NCBI GenBank assembly: GCA_950295325.1
Contig: OX485803.1
Span: 56,993,554 to 57,057,553 of the forward strand
DNA from: Polytrichum commune
Lineage: Eukaryota; Streptophyta; Polytrichopsida; Polytrichales; Polytrichaceae
Length of the DNA stretch: 64,000 bases
Direction: 5' to 3'
The notes beneath the pieces were generated by a model. That model was not told the DNA's origin. It saw nothing but the letters and a program-made list of their open reading frames with translations, and searched no databases. The translations under genes and the position numbers were made by a program. Of this stretch, positions 43,818-58,059 are shown in pieces; position 1 is the stretch's first letter, and every line of letters starts with the position of its first letter.

Positions 43818-44260
43818 CCATCTATAAACTTTGTGATTTCAAATAGACTAGAGCTTAATGCACAAATTCCATAACCTCGTGTACGTAAATTCCATGGCTT
43901 ATTAGTGTCATTATATACACAAAGTTTAAGGGCTTAGGTATGTAAAATTTGCGGCATACATTCTAGAACATTTAGATGTTCAAAGTTTACAGACGCATGT
44001 CCATAAATTTTGTGATTTTAAATGTCCTAGAGTGTAAGTCATAAATTTCACAAATGCTCATTCATAACCTTTGTGGCTTATTAGTTTTAATATATACATG
44101 GATTTGAAGGGCTTGGGTCTTTGAAATATGTGGTGTACACTCTAAAACATTTAGAATTCTAGATTTTATAGGTGCATGTCGGAAACTTTGTAGGTCTAAA
44201 TATTTTAGAATGCAATCCACAAATTTTACGGACGTTTGTAATCTCTATGGCTTGTTCATC
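43818..44260 (+). repeat. Diverged 180-bp tandem repeat
   Basis: Nearly three units of about 180 bases start near 43818, 43997 and 44178. Each has TGTCCATAAA-TTTGTGATTT-like starts, a GGCTTATTAGT block and a CTAGAACATTTAGA block. The unit length is similar to many plant satellites. Identity is moderate. Confidence 0.6.
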
Positions 44261-47100
44261 ATGTGTTTATATTTGACTTTGTGGCTAGTTAGTTGTTTGA
44301 TGAATGCCGTAGTCGTTCCTTTGCAAAATAGCTAAGAGGACTCACGGTGTAACATCATGTAAATTTATAATCACTTGAAGACTACCATGCCTCATTAATA
44401 TGCTTGATTAATAATTTAGTGACTTCTCTTTCTCCTTGCGATTTGAATATGATTGTTTGGAGTTAAATGATCTCAATCTTAATAAATTCCACTCTCAATG
44501 TAAGGCTCATTGATCGTGAGAACAACTAAGATAGAGGAGGGTCTAGAGGTGTATCAATATTCTAAAGTTCCATCCATATCACTCAAACTATATTATAAAA
44601 ACAATATCATTAATTGTTGGTGACACAATAACTTTTCAAGAGCTTGCATTAAATTTTTCAAAGAAAGTCAAACTTCATAGTTCATTATATAAGTTCCGTA
44701 GTACATATACTTCGATCCCAATTATTCATACATATATATGCGTCATTATGAGTATGTGTAGCTCACTCTTTGATAAGTTATAATAGTAGTGAAGAAAATT
44801 TCATGTTCTTGAGTTTTTCTTCTTTAAGCTCACATGTTATCACTTAGGATATAAGATTATGATCTTTATAATTATAACAAGAATGCATATGACAAGTTTC
44901 ATTACATTGACACACTTATAATATCAATCTTGATTATTGTTAATCATATTACACTTCTCATAATAGCACATTATTCTTCCGTCTCTTAAACACATATTGT
45001 AATTGCTTATAATAATTCAATATCAATACTATGTATTCTTCAATGAAGAGAAGAATAGACTTAAGATTATTTTCAAAATTACTTTACTTATCAAAATTTC
45101 GTTAATCAAGTCATTGATGAGAGTCTCCACAACTTGGCTTCAATATCAAAGTTCCATTAACTCTTCATAACCTTGAGCGCTTGATCTCACCCTTACACTA
45201 CTCTTTTGAGTGTTTTGCTCAAAGAGGCTACTTTCCTCTCAACAATAATCAATTAAGTGTCACGACATCCAACAACTTGCAAGTAAATTGAGAGAGAGAG
45301 AGAGGGAGAGAGAGAGCTGACTTTTCAATGCTTTATGTAAAGCATGAACTTCCTCCTTTCAGAGGCCTAATCCTTCAACATCTTCCTCATTGCTTTGCAA
45401 GGGTGGGTGGGTGGGAACCCTCTTACCACTAAGTCCTTCGAACCACAACCTTCCTATACTATACCTTAATGCTACGAATGCATAATGTACAGTATTTGTA
45501 TCCATGCCTGATTGTATGTAAACAACATAAATGTGCTATGTTATGTCATACTGTGCCTCAAAAGTATGTGCATTATACTCAAGGTTTCAGTATTCATATA
45601 TTGTTCACAAGTACCATTAACAAATTGTGGCTGACTATTCCATACCTTGGTAGATTTAACCACCTATCTTCATGCCTTGCTCCAACATATAAGTAACCTA
45701 ACTACTATACATATGGAATACATACCAGGGTATGCGCCTAGTAGTCTTAACCAAATGAAATGCATAATATGTCATAGTCACAATACACCATTGTATTGAG
45801 AGTGTGAAGGGTCTGCCTCACATGTGCCCATGCAACCAACCAACAAATAATTGAGGATTAGTTACGTACACGAGGTAAATAACAGCAGAACCCAGTTGTT
45901 ATCCATGTCGCACACATAAACTTACATCAAATGCATAATAGTACTTCAAATAATAACACTCATTGCACGATATCAAATGAGTGCTCAAACCTGTTCCTTA
46001 GCCATGTGTGTAACACCACAAGTAGAATACTCCGCTTGGTAAATAGCTCTAGTATCCTTTACTTAACACACGTATCTAGTATCCCAGTAAGTGTGCACTA
46101 AGTTACCGCACCAAGCTCTTGTGTGAATGGTAAAAAAGAGCCTCCTTTAGGGTTTGAGGGTTTATATTGAAGATCTTACCCGTGGTAAGTTATGTCAAAC
46201 CCTAAGTTTACCATGGGTTAAAAACGTGTTCCCCTTCCTTAACCCGGGTTACTTTGCTCCATTCATCCATACCCATGAAAAATGTCTTCACATGGTAATT
46301 GCATTTGCTTTCCATGTATATAACTTAAGATAAATTTCATGATTCCACGTTCGTCTTTTTTATTATTATATTTATAACAAACAAAGCCGTATTTGCAAGG
46401 TGTATAAAGTGAAGGTTCATGAGCTTAGAGTGAACACTTGGCTATAATCCAAAACTAGAGAGAGAGAGAGAGAGAGAGAGAGATTTCAATTTTGAGTAAA
46501 AGAAAGTTGTAAGTCTATTCATAAAGGTGTCTCAAAGAGAGAAAATATAAGATAAGTTCAAGTGTTTTTGATATTAAATTTTAAGATAATTTCGCTGTTA
46601 TGAAATGAGATCCTTGTCCCCAAAAACTCCTTGCTTTATATAGTTATCTATCTCTAACCCTAAATCCATATATTGAATGGTTGTCATCTCCACTTTTCTA
46701 GATATCTACCTATCTACGACGTTTGTAGATTGTGCTATCCTGAACAGTTATACTGTCAAACTACCATATGTTTGTATTTTTAAGTTTTCCACTCTAACCT
46801 TGTTGTGGCTACATAGTAAGACTGTAAACCATTCTTTGAAAATCAATCAATTTTTAGCATAATCAATTGATCTAAACTAAAATGATTTGTTTTTGAAAAA
46901 AAAACTAATTGAATGCAAAACTAGTCCTATATACCCTTCATTACTTTCATAATATGTCCTTACATTCTACACCTAATCATCCTTGTACGTTATCTCTTCA
47001 TTAAACGTTGGTGGTCCTATAGTTGTGGGTAACGGCACCTATAACCATGTGCCTTCTTTCTAACACCGTGTCAGGAGCCCATTACCGTGGCTGAGGTACT
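44261..47100. other. AT-rich spacer, no gene
   Basis: It holds GA dinucleotide tracts (about 45290-45318 and 46455-46484) but no recognisable coding region. Short open frames lack homology or composition of genes. Confidence 0.55.
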
Positions 47101-47109
47101 CGGCAGAGC

Positions 47110-47815
47110 CCTACATTGGGTGCCCATACCCATGCCCATGGGTTTTGGGTGGGCATGAGTGCGATATTATTGTTCATGGGTGGGCATGGGTGGGCATGGC
47201 TGCAATATTATTGTTCATGGGTGGGCATGGGTGGGCAAGGGTGCGATATTATTGTTCATGGGTAGGCATGGGTTCAATATTATAATGGGCGGGCATGGGT
47301 GATCATGAGATCATTGCAGCGGTGAGCTTAGCATTGCCAATGAATCGGGATACCACTACTAAATTCAGTATTATCTTGTGGTGGATGCTGAAAGGAGCCC
47401 CCACATTCCCCATCATGTGGCGCGTGGCGCGTTCGGTTTTGTGCATCCCTGCATCCAACTCCAAATCGGAGTCAAACTTCTCGGATGCAGGGAATACGCT
47501 AACCAAGAAGCACTTCAGGCTGAAGCCAGCGATAGTGAACGACCTTTTACTTGTCCGATCCAATCAAGACTTGGTGTAGGCGGGTAATACACATTACACA
47601 ATTTTTGAATACATGGGCGCAATTTGAATAGCATGGGTGGGCACGTGTCATGCTATGTGTGGGCATGGGTGGGCATGGGTGGGCACATGTCATGCTATGT
47701 GTGGGCATGGGTGGGCATGGGTGGGCATGGGTGCGCACATGTCATGCTATGGGTGGGCACGGGTGGGCATAGGTCGCTGCTGATGGGCATGGTCTGGGTA
47801 TGGGTGCAATTTAAA
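47110..47815 (+). mobile_element. Internally deleted hAT element, C-terminal exon left
   Basis: 47295-47579 encodes the hAT dimerisation region: WWMLKGAPTFPIMWRVARSVL, SNFSDAGNTLTKKHFRLKP and DLLLVRSN, matching the usual L-A-x-x-x-L-x-I-P-x-S, F-S-x-x-G and R-x-x-L-x-P pattern, with no N-terminal or catalytic part. Both sides carry GGGTGGGCATGGG repeats (47100-47290 and 47635-47810), and the outermost parts contain roughly inverted CCCATACCCA motifs. This is the expected form of a deletion derivative keeping its ends. A clean 8-bp duplication was not found. Confidence 0.7.
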
Positions 47816-50800
47816 AGGAAAATGTTGGGCTCTGGTACTCGGTTCCGGGAGTTGCTTCTCTTTACATAGGGCCGCTCCTCTCCGCACATGGCATTCTCTC
47901 CACATGCATTCTCGGCCATTGAATTCAATGTTCCTTCTCTTTGGCCCAACTTGCTTGGCTTGATGCTACATTCTTTTTTTTCTTTTTTTTTCTTCTTGAC
48001 AATGTGGTTACTCATTGTCCAACCCATATATGTAACGTTTTGCATACTAAGAGCAAGAATTAGGTTACTTATGTACTACCGTTTCCTTAGGTAGTATATT
48101 TCGTTAAGTTAGATCTCAACATTTTGGGGTTCATGTTTTTTTATAGCGATAAGGTTACAGACGTATGTACCCTAATTCTTGCTCCTAGGTCCCACAAGCT
48201 CCAAGCAAGGAATTGTAAAGTAAAAAGAACAATAAACATTCAAGTAGCAAGCATGGAAGTGGGGAAAAAATGTTTACTAGTATATCGCACACCTTTTTGT
48301 CTATTTGGTGGATATTTGCTGTCAAATTTATCTTGTTGCCATATTATTTTTGATTGGTCTACATTGTCATGCCAATCCGCTCTTGTTACAATCATTAGAG
48401 CCTTTCGTGTGAACGTTGAGTATGGCGACTATAAACCCTATCAAATCCATAGTGTTTGGACCCATGTAGATCTTGACTAGTGAACCTCTCCATATCCAAT
48501 AGTGAAAAACATGTGGTCCATAGATATTACAAATTGTAATGCATTTATATAAACCCTTATTGTTGAGATCTAGACTCATTTTCACAATGATGACCAAGTA
48601 CTCTCAATGCAAATGTGGATAACAAAGATCCTTTAGTCCAGTCATATTCACACGTAATCAAATTACATGCCAGTAACATTATTGCCTATTGCATTCTTGG
48701 TTGTGTACCGCACTAAGTGAAAACGTGTTCCAAGTAAAACATTTGCCTGGAAGAACAAGGGTTTTTTCTTTTTTCGTTTTTTCTTTTTTCTTTTTCACCG
48801 CAGCACAGTCCACCCATATTTCTGTTGTGTTTTGAATGAGGTCCACACTCAGCCACACTCTTGTATACACTATTGTGTGAGTTCACTGTATGAAGTTGAT
48901 TTGACGTGCCTTAATGGAAGACACGGGTAGATCACTCTAAGTGCACCACGTGCGGCTCGGGGTTTCTTGTTTTGGGGCTATTTACCTTCAAGGGTTGAAT
49001 TAAAGCCTCCCTATAATTACTTAAATTTCAAAAATGGCCCATTTGTTTGCACCCTTTCATTACTTATATTGTCCAAGTCACTGCAATTTTTTGTACTCTA
49101 TATTCCTTTTAATTCATTTTTGGACAGACGGAAATCCCAATTATCATCCATCCCCGTGAGTCCTAAACCCATTTACATATCATACTAAACATACCTTCTA
49201 AGATCCTTATCTTCAGCCCCTATATTAATTTTACAAAAAAATAATGGCCCACGTTTTATGTCCATCTAACTTACTTATAATGGGATTGTCTACATTTAAT
49301 GGCCCCTTCATTATTTGGAATTCCTTATAATTTTATTTCAAATGATTTTAGTCCTCTTTATATTATGCCGCATGTCATTTTTAAAATGCATTAAGTGATC
49401 TACCCGTGATGGAAGACAAGTTTAAGGGCTCGGTGGCAAATATTTGGAAATATACTACAAGCCTGTCATAATCCAATACACTAGCCACATATTATTTATA
49501 TCACAAGCATGGGAAATGGTGCCACACCAAAAAATGGGTGATACCCCAAAAAATATACCACAAATATCTGACATAAAGTTGTGAAGAAGAAGAAGAAGAA
49601 GAACTCCGGTCTCTGAAGGAGGCCGGAGTGAATAGAGTGTATGTTCATAAAACATCCTTGATCATGCCCTAAGGACAATGACGTTAGATGTGAAACTACT
49701 TCACCCCTTCCAGGGAGTAGACACTACATTAGTAATTAGTCATTACTAATAACCGGTAGCATGTGACCATCATTAATAGAAATCATCCAAAAACGTAGCA
49801 ATATTTTAGGGGGAAAGATATAGTGACATAAAATTGTGACATATCATCACAAGTACAAACAAGGTTACAACTACATGACACAAGCATTTGACAACTTTCA
49901 TTTTGTATCGTAAGACACTCTAAACTCTGTAAAAATAACCTCCTTTATGTCACTCCTCCTCTTATATTCCAAAACCCTAGAGGTGGATGTTCTCAATTTA
50001 AATCTCACTCCTTATCGTCATATTTCCCTCCTATATATCATGGATTTTGACATTAAAGTGAACCACCAAAGGATTTAAATCACATGCCTGCACACATCAT
50101 GTTGTCATCATTGCAATCATTATGATTATTGCAAGGTTGACTTTGTGTAATTCCATAAGTTCATATGCTACAATGAATCAGATTCTCTATTATCACGCAT
50201 TCCTGTTAATAGTTAATAACTCCTTAATACCACATGCACTTTGGTTGCCACAAGCATGATATTATGGAGTTTAAATAGGCTGAAGTAGGTTCGGATAGGT
50301 TTGGCACAAAAGGTTCAGTGCTTTACTTCTAAGGTTTGGTACATTAATTTTCCCAATTAGAGCATGTTACTATTTGGAGTTACGTAGTGCTATAACTATA
50401 AAATGAGAATGTAATATTTTATCAAGTAGGGTCATTTGTATTCTATAAAGACCAAACAACCTATTGAACATAATTAATGACCACAATACGAAACTAACTT
50501 TTAGGCACACAATATTTTTTTTTCATGCTACAATTTCATCCTGGTTCTAGCATTGGGTAGCACAATAATTGTCATTTCAAACTCAAAATTGGAGTTGAGA
50601 TGAAAAATTTACAGGAGGTCGTAGTAAGAAATTATTTTCTTTCTTAAGTGATCGTGTAGGTTTTGTTAGTTATGTTTACTATTGATTCTAGAAAGCTTAG
50701 ATTTCTATATTTTGAGCACAATGTACTCCAATCTCATTGATCTTTAATGCAAGACCATTCTGCTACACTTTACATGAAAGCTTGACGGCTTTAGAAAGGA

Positions 50801-52530
50801 GCTTGAATAGATGAAAATCCTACATGACATAAAATGGACAATCTTTTCATGTCTATTGGGTGTTGTGAATACCCACCTAAAAGAGAGGGGTATACCACAT
50901 AACTAATAGACCATGACATTGTAAAATCTTACAACTCTTGATTTAGTACGGGATTAAAGTTGATGTGTCATGTTAATTTATTTGATTTCATGAATTATTG
51001 TGTAGAATCTAACAATGATCAAGTTTATCACTAAGGACCAAATGAAAAGGTGTCTTTACATTTCATAAGGACTCATGTCTGAGGCAATATTATGGTTTAC
51101 CAATTGAAATTACAAATTATTAATAAAATTTGATGACAATATTTATGATTGTGCAAAGTCTTGACTAAAAACCTATGTAAAGTTCAAAATAAAAGCATGA
51201 TAACTAATTAGGGGAGTGTCAAGGATTGTGAAAGAAGGGTGACGTGTGACACAATTTTCGTACACCTTATTGTGGTTGGACCTTGCAAACACTAAGTGTC
51301 ATGTGAGATCCTCTCTAGTTACCACCTAGTGAGACAAAGAATATGGATCAATAGTAAATAACATGGGCCAATGTGAATCAATATTTTGGGATAATTCTAA
51401 ACTTGTCAACATGTGCTTCAAAGAAGCTTGTGGTGTGAAGTTGGCTAGAGCCTTCTCCCTCACCTAAGGCCCAGTTTATACTTGGGGCCAGATTAAGGGT
51501 TGGACCCAAACGTTTGTCATCCTATGTGGTGTCCAAGATGGCAAAAAATTGGCACCAAATCTTTAGGCTAACTTGAATCACGGTCAATCCATGGAAGGTT
51601 AATTTTCTTCACTAAAGTTTCCTTTCAAGAACATCAGAACCTAAAATTGGGCCTTATCACTTTACATGTGACAAAGTTGGGCTTGAAAAAAGCTAATAAA
51701 GTTGGGCATGATCAAGGGCTTAATGCCTGAGAATTGGGTTGGCCTCAAGCTATATATAAAGTCACCCTAAGCGATTGGAGTTTGATTCCTATGTGAGCCA
51801 AATCCAATATATATACATAAATGCATGTAGAGATAATCATACAACTAAGGTGAGTTGCTTGGAAAGGCACCATGCTTTTATTATTATCACTATAAAAAGA
51901 ATGCAAACTATTAATTTTTGATGTTGATTCTTAATGACATACATAGTATCACACAACTTCTTGATTGTGTTATGTGGGACTAGGTCTCACATGAGCATGA
52001 GTTCCCTTTCATTCCGCGATTCCTTGTTTATGAGAAGCACTCAGGATGTGCACTATGAAGTTTTCAACAAGCAATTGTAAATGATCAAAGTTTTTTTTTA
52101 TTGCAACCTCTTTCTATGGAAAAGACCAATGTCATGTAATTATTTAGTAATGTTAAGTGTCAAGGAGGCTCGGAATAGGTTTGAGCAAGGTTGGCCAAGA
52201 TGACAACAACCATGAAAGGAAAATGAGGTTGGGTTGCGAACTTTGGCATAGCTTTCACTAGGACCATCCACGGTTTCTATCAATGGACATTGTAACTAGG
52301 TGTTAATATCATCACCACCTGAAGAATCTCCCATGTCAAAAATGGGTAAAACCAGTGACCATGGACAATGATGATCACTATCACTAAGCATGATAATATT
52401 TTGAATGTTGTTTGCAATGCGAGATGCTATAGCATAGTTGCAATGACAATATTATAAGAAATAAAAATAATATAAAATAACATTGGTGCTTTCTATATGC
52501 ATTGACGTGAATGAGAGCTTGTTCTTTCTT
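47816..52530. other. AT-rich spacer, no gene
   Basis: Contains a T-rich tract near 47970-47996, a GAA microsatellite near 49585-49602 and otherwise unremarkable AT-rich DNA. No coding region is supported. Confidence 0.55.
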
Positions 52531-52703
52531 ATCTTGATCATATTTTACCAGGTGACATGGTAGGCATATTTCCTACCTTCCGTGAGGTGAGCTCCCTTAA
52601 ATAACCATGTTTAGTGTTTTTTTTGTTTTTTATTAATAATTTTTCTTGGGGGGGGGGTGTGTTGTTTGTGAGTTTTTGATGAATTAGGTGTGGGTGTTTG
52701 GGT

Positions 52704-54317
52704 TCATGTGGGTTGGTCAACAAGGGCTTGGATATTATTGAGCTTTCTTTTGTTTAGGACAAGGTATGTGAGGTAATTTATGGCTATTTGATGTATGTGT
52801 TTCATGAGTTTTTTGACTTCTCGAGGGGGTATTTGAAGTTTTTCCAAGGCTTTGAGTATTTGTTTGTGTCCAACTCTTCGTTTCACTACTGTGATGATAA
52901 TAAGGGGGTTAACATTCCATCCTGTAGTTTTTAACGTATGAATGAGGGGGGTCATATTTTATTTTTATTTTTTCCTCCTATGGCAATATTTAGGAATCTA
53001 TCATTGCAATAGGTGAACTCTATGAATTGTATGGTGTTTGATGGGTTTGGGGGGATGGGTGTATGGCTATCTGCGGGGCCCCTTAGTATACATAATATGT
53101 TGGGTCTTAACTGAGCCATGCATGTGCATGTGTTGGGGAGGCATGTGCATAGTATTAACCATTCTAGGATTGTGATGTCTTGGGGTTGGTTGTTGGCATT
53201 TACTAGGGTTTAGCCTTATGTGTATTTTGGATTGCAATATGTGGGCTATTTGGTGTACTACTTTGTTGTGTAGGGCTATGCGAAGGCCTTTTATGTGTGG
53301 ATGGGTGCAAGTGGAGAGTAGGTATGGCCACGTGTCGATTTTGTGGTTTGGGCAAAGCACACAGTTGGGGTTGGGATATGTTAGTGGCTAGAAGATGTTA
53401 TTTTGGTGGTATCCCATGTATTTAAGCGCATTGGAATTTTAAGGTTTATGTAATTTGTGCATAGTATATGCTTAAGGCTTTCCTGAAGTGGTTTGAGAGG
53501 TTTTGATTGATTTGCTCGTTAGACACCCATTTGTCAATGTCTGTGAATTTGGATTTTGCAATTCATAGTTTTCGTTTGCGGTGGTATTTATTTATGTTTG
53601 TTTGGAGGTTGCAAATATCTATGTAATGTTCGCTTGTTGGGATTCCATTGAGCCCATAAGGTTTGGTGTGTGTAATGTGCATGTGGATGTGGGAGTTGGT
53701 TTGTTGCAGGTGGTTCCATCATTTGCTTGTTGGTTTGCGATTTCTTTACCCAAGAGTCCGGTGTGTGCTCTTACTTTTTGTATTGCTATGTTGTATTTGG
53801 TCCATAGAATATGCTGGACTATGGTTGAGATAAGTAGTTTGTCAAGGTGGATGTATTGGGACGAGGGGTGGCGGATGTGATTGTCAATGAGATATATGTT
53901 GTTGAGGTTGTCAGTAAATATGTACGTGTTTTGCAATTGGTCTTTTGTGGTGGTGAGGGCAATGATTAGAGTGTAGAGTATTGGAGGTAGTATGTTTGGT
54001 AGTCCAGGGAGACATTATGAATACGCACATCATTTTTTGGTCTATATACTCCTGAGCTAGCAATGTTTCTTATGTCGTGTTTGTCTAGCGGTATGAAGGA
54101 ACCATTTGTGTATATGCATTGTTGTTGGCTGTATTTGAAAATATCTATGCAGTAGAAACATGTTAGGGAGGGGAGTTGTATTACTATGTAAGGTTGATGG
54201 GGTGGTTTTTGGGGTTGCTCGCCATAGTTTTGTGAATTTGACTCTGTAATCTATGGGTGTGGGTTGTTTGAGGTTGGTTTTTACAGAAGGGTGTGGAAAG
54301 TTGGCAGAAGATGACAA
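52704..54317 (-). pseudogene. LINE-type retrotransposon 3' part, decayed
   Basis: Minus-strand pieces in order: 53619-53936 has TYIFTDNLNNIYLIDNHI...KVRAHTGLLGKEIANQQAN, an RNase H pattern (acidic D in FTDN, then an H-x-G-x-x-G-N/K-E-x-A/D end). 53067-53360 has LCPNHKIDTWPYLLSTCTHPHI followed by GLRIALHN, the Cys/His region that follows RNase H in many plant LINE-like elements. 52704-52955 continues as a conserved tail. Stops and frameshifts separate the pieces. No reverse transcriptase is visible upstream, so it is 5'-truncated or diverged. Confidence 0.65.
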
Positions 54318-54504
54318 ATGGGAATTACCAAAGGTTCACATCTCCAGCACATTGTGATACCAAGCTTGCTAAGAACACTCAAGCTAGTGCTGTACACTCC
54401 AACAGACATCACAATCTTCACCGTCTTGCTTTCTTGCTTTCTTTCTCTTTGAAGTTGTGGTTGCCCCTGAAACTCTAAGACTCTGAGACGTGGTGGAGGA
54501 GAGT

Positions 54505-54640
54505 GAGTCCATAATTGTACCCACCAACTTTACAATGCAAGGATGTGGCTGAGTCGCCCATCCATTTCAGACTAACTTATGCCAGTGATTCATTGCATGT
54601 GGGCTCACTGTCCCCACTGGGCCCAATGCATAGCCTCATC
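54505..54640 (+). repeat. Dispersed repeat, third copy of 18.4/19.5-kb family
   Basis: GAGTGAGTCCAT, then CAAGGATGTGGCTGAGTCGCC and CATCCATTTCA, in the same order as at 18440-18560 and 19490-19830. Confidence 0.55.
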
Positions 54641-57515
54641 AACTGCTGCAAAATATCAATATATTATACGGCGATCAGTTGATATGTGTGGGAATCAATG
54701 CTCGATTGCATCTTCATTGGCTCTTCATACAATATTTGCAGGTGGTGCTAGACTGGGGTATTAATGAGCTCATTGCTAGCAAGCTTCCTGGTAATGTTCA
54801 AGCAATACTCTACAACCAGGCGGGGGCCGGGGGTAAAGTCCCTTCTAAGGATATTATTTGGATATTCTTGGAATATACCTAATATGAAGTCAAAACATAT
54901 GTTTAATAATATCCTATATCTAGTAAATTACTCATTGAATGTTTGAATTTTATTCCATCCTTTAACTTTGTGCACATGGTTCTTACAAAGAGTGACATGT
55001 CCGGGACTCGACATCTCAAATAATATCATATTGGCAATTAGTGGATGTGGCACTTTGAGACCTCTAGGCATCTAATTTAGGTTCTTTGCAAATAATGTAT
55101 GTGACACTAAATATCATAAATGGTGTACTACCAATATTCGCAAGGTGCATGTGTGCAATCAAGTGCACTTTCCGTATTCACAAATGTTGACTTGTATATA
55201 TTTAGTAAAATACTAGACTAACACATTGTATTTTTTTGTCGAGATTCACAAAGTCATTTAGTTGCACAACATCTCTAGTATCTAAGGTATACACTTGACC
55301 CCTTTCTTGATATGCTACGTTTTTCCTAATGCCCATGTAACGGTAAGTATTAAGTATCTCCCTATTATTTTATACTGCCAATTTTTTATCAATAAGCACC
55401 CTATGTAAATCTATTCTAACATTTTCCTCCTAGGAATTAATTGGACCTAAGTTCTAATCCACTACATTTTATAACTTTCCTAAGTGTCTGCCTTGAGAGG
55501 TAACAATTTGCCTTGAATTCACAAGTTTGTTCAACTATCATCAACTTCTTAAAGGTATTGTTTGTCACCCACCAACTTCCAAATGAAACATTTAATACAT
55601 TCACAAATGGTAGAACCAACTCTTTGTTTGTTGTTGAGCCCATGAATGAGACATCATCCTTGGAAACCAAAGCTTGGTAAGAATTGGAGCTTCATAGTCT
55701 CTACACTGCGGGAACTATCGTGTTTCCTTATCACTGGTTGTCTTCTGCTAGACAAGTCTGAAATCTATGAATACAGATTGAAAATCACATATTATACTAT
55801 TATAATAGATCATAAAACCCTCCAGTGAAAGTGAAGGTCCAACAAGGATGTGCGACTCCCGTAGCACTAACTTGTAAGTTTATCCATTTTAACTTAAGGG
55901 GTACGTGAGGTAAAACAGACCTCATTTAATTTGAGAGCTTATTTGCACCAAAGCTGCATGTATCTCGGAAGCAGAAATGTGATAGCGTCATTCTGAATCT
56001 CCATCAAGTGAGTCTAGCTTGAAGTGTATGATCCTTTGAACCAATGGTTGTACTATTTTTTTTTTTAAAAGGGCATTCTATCATTCAAAGGACTACACTA
56101 AATATTGTATTTAGTGCCGTGACCAATTCTATATGACTTGTTCAATAATTATGATTGTAAACCGCCCGTGTAGTGTCACCAACACCAAATGTAAACCCAA
56201 CATTACTTGTCATTCCTTGTAAAAAAATTTGGCCATTGTAGACTTACAATGTTGCAACTACTGTCACTTACTCTGGAATTTTACTTCAATCATTCATGAT
56301 GAACTTAAAGTGATTTGGGATGACAGTAAGTTTTGTAAAAAAATTCATTAGAAAAGTTACCACAGTGGTCACCTAAAATACCATATGACACTATGTGCAT
56401 TATTTAATGTAGATCTTCAATAGAATTGAAATGCCTTAAGACCAACTGTTCCACTGTTCCACACAAAGTTATGTACTACCTCTCATCCATCCATTGAACA
56501 ATTAATCTACCTGGACTCTAAGATTGTGGTTCATTCATCTCACTTGGTTCCCCCTAAGGTAAGTGGGGCCTGATTCAGGTGCTTTAATATTTTAAGCCTA
56601 TACTTCAAAATTTGGGTTGTGTGCAAAGATAGAACTATATCTTAAAAAAGAAACCAAAAAGAGATGTGTTTGAAAAGGACTGGATTACATGGCACTCACA
56701 TTTGTTATTAGCTATTCTAAATTCAATAGGCAATGTATTTGGGAGACTGATCACCATTGAGAAACAAAAAGAATCTTCATTTTTGATGATGATTTTGAGA
56801 TATACATACAAGCTCCATGGCTACAGTGCAATTTGGATTTGTGAGTCAACTTGTAGTAATTGAGTGTTTCCTATGCAAGGAGATATGGGCTCGTAAGAAA
56901 AACTAACAAAACATTAAGACCTGTCAACTTTAGAAATTTTCATGGTCATTCAAGAGCCTATTTGACAAACCAATTTCTTTTCAGAAATCTGGTTTAAGAC
57001 AACAATGTTTCTAATTTTTTCAGTGGGTAAACAGCTATGCATGCAATTTTTGTATGTACAAGTCAATTTGGGCAGAACTTCAAATTCTTGTAACCAAGGT
57101 CACGACTTAGACAAACTGCTTCTAAAATATTACTTGAAACTTTTGGTGTGTGCACCTGTTTTCGGGCACTATTTGAGGATGTAGAGTTTCTTGAGCATGA
57201 TGAGCATTTGCATTGCTGGTCACTAAATTATATTTTTCTGCCAAGTGAGTTATGTCAGGTAGTACTTTATATGCACTAAGTTCCTGAGTGGTGTTGAGGG
57301 CATGTGTTTAACACGTATTATGAACACTTGACATTCATTAACAGAACATTCCAAATAGTAAGCAAGCTCATTCTTTGACAAATTGAATATTGTTCCATAA
57401 TCGCAACACCTGAAGAGATACTTGATTTACACCTAATCTGACCCACATGTAACGCATGTGAACACGTGTAACTTACTATGCAAGAATTGGGCTGAGGCGG
57501 AGAGGTCCCCCTTGC
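54641..57515. other. AT-rich spacer with one palindrome relative
   Basis: Contains the diverged ACACTAAATAT palindrome at 56095-56117 and a GACACTAAATATCAT piece near 55110. No gene recognised. Confidence 0.5.
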
Positions 57516-57516
57516 T

Positions 57517-57850
57517 TACCACACAGCGATGTACTTGGGCCAGAATGCCATTAAAAGAGCGCGAAACCACCAGTGACTGGGGAGTTTTTTGGGCATAATT
57601 GGTTGAGATCCTAGTGTTTGCAAGTCCAACTGGTTACATGTTGACATCCTTCGGTTTTCCTTTATTAAATTGGGGTATATTCTATAAATTCTTCTAAAAT
57701 GATTGATAATTTTCCTGCAGTCTTGAACTTCAACCGGTTATTTCTCAAACTCAACCGGTTCATTTGTAACTAACTGCCATTCTCACTGATCATAGGAGAC
57801 CACACAGCAATGTACTTGGGCCAAAATGCCATTAAAAGAGCGGAAGCCAC
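57517..57850 (+). repeat. Direct repeat flanking a 230-bp insert
   Basis: ACCACACAGC.ATGTACTTGGG and CC.AAATGCCATTAAAAGAGCG occur at about 57519-57565 and again at about 57795-57843. The sequence between includes AACTCAACCGGTTCATTTG, shared with the hAT element at 42273-43319. Confidence 0.6.
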
Positions 57851-58059
57851 AGGTATTTTCATTGTACTGTATCAGGATGCAGTTCTGATTTGTGTGGCAA
57901 GTTGCCAAGTGTACTCAGTGACAGCAAGTGCAGCTCTGGAATTTGCTCAAATCCTGAAGGCTGCCAAGCCACCTTGGCAATAGGACCTCATCTCAATTTA
58001 GAATTGAATCTTCTGTTTAGTGAAGGTTTACAATGTCTTCAGATCTTGGTCGTGTGGAA

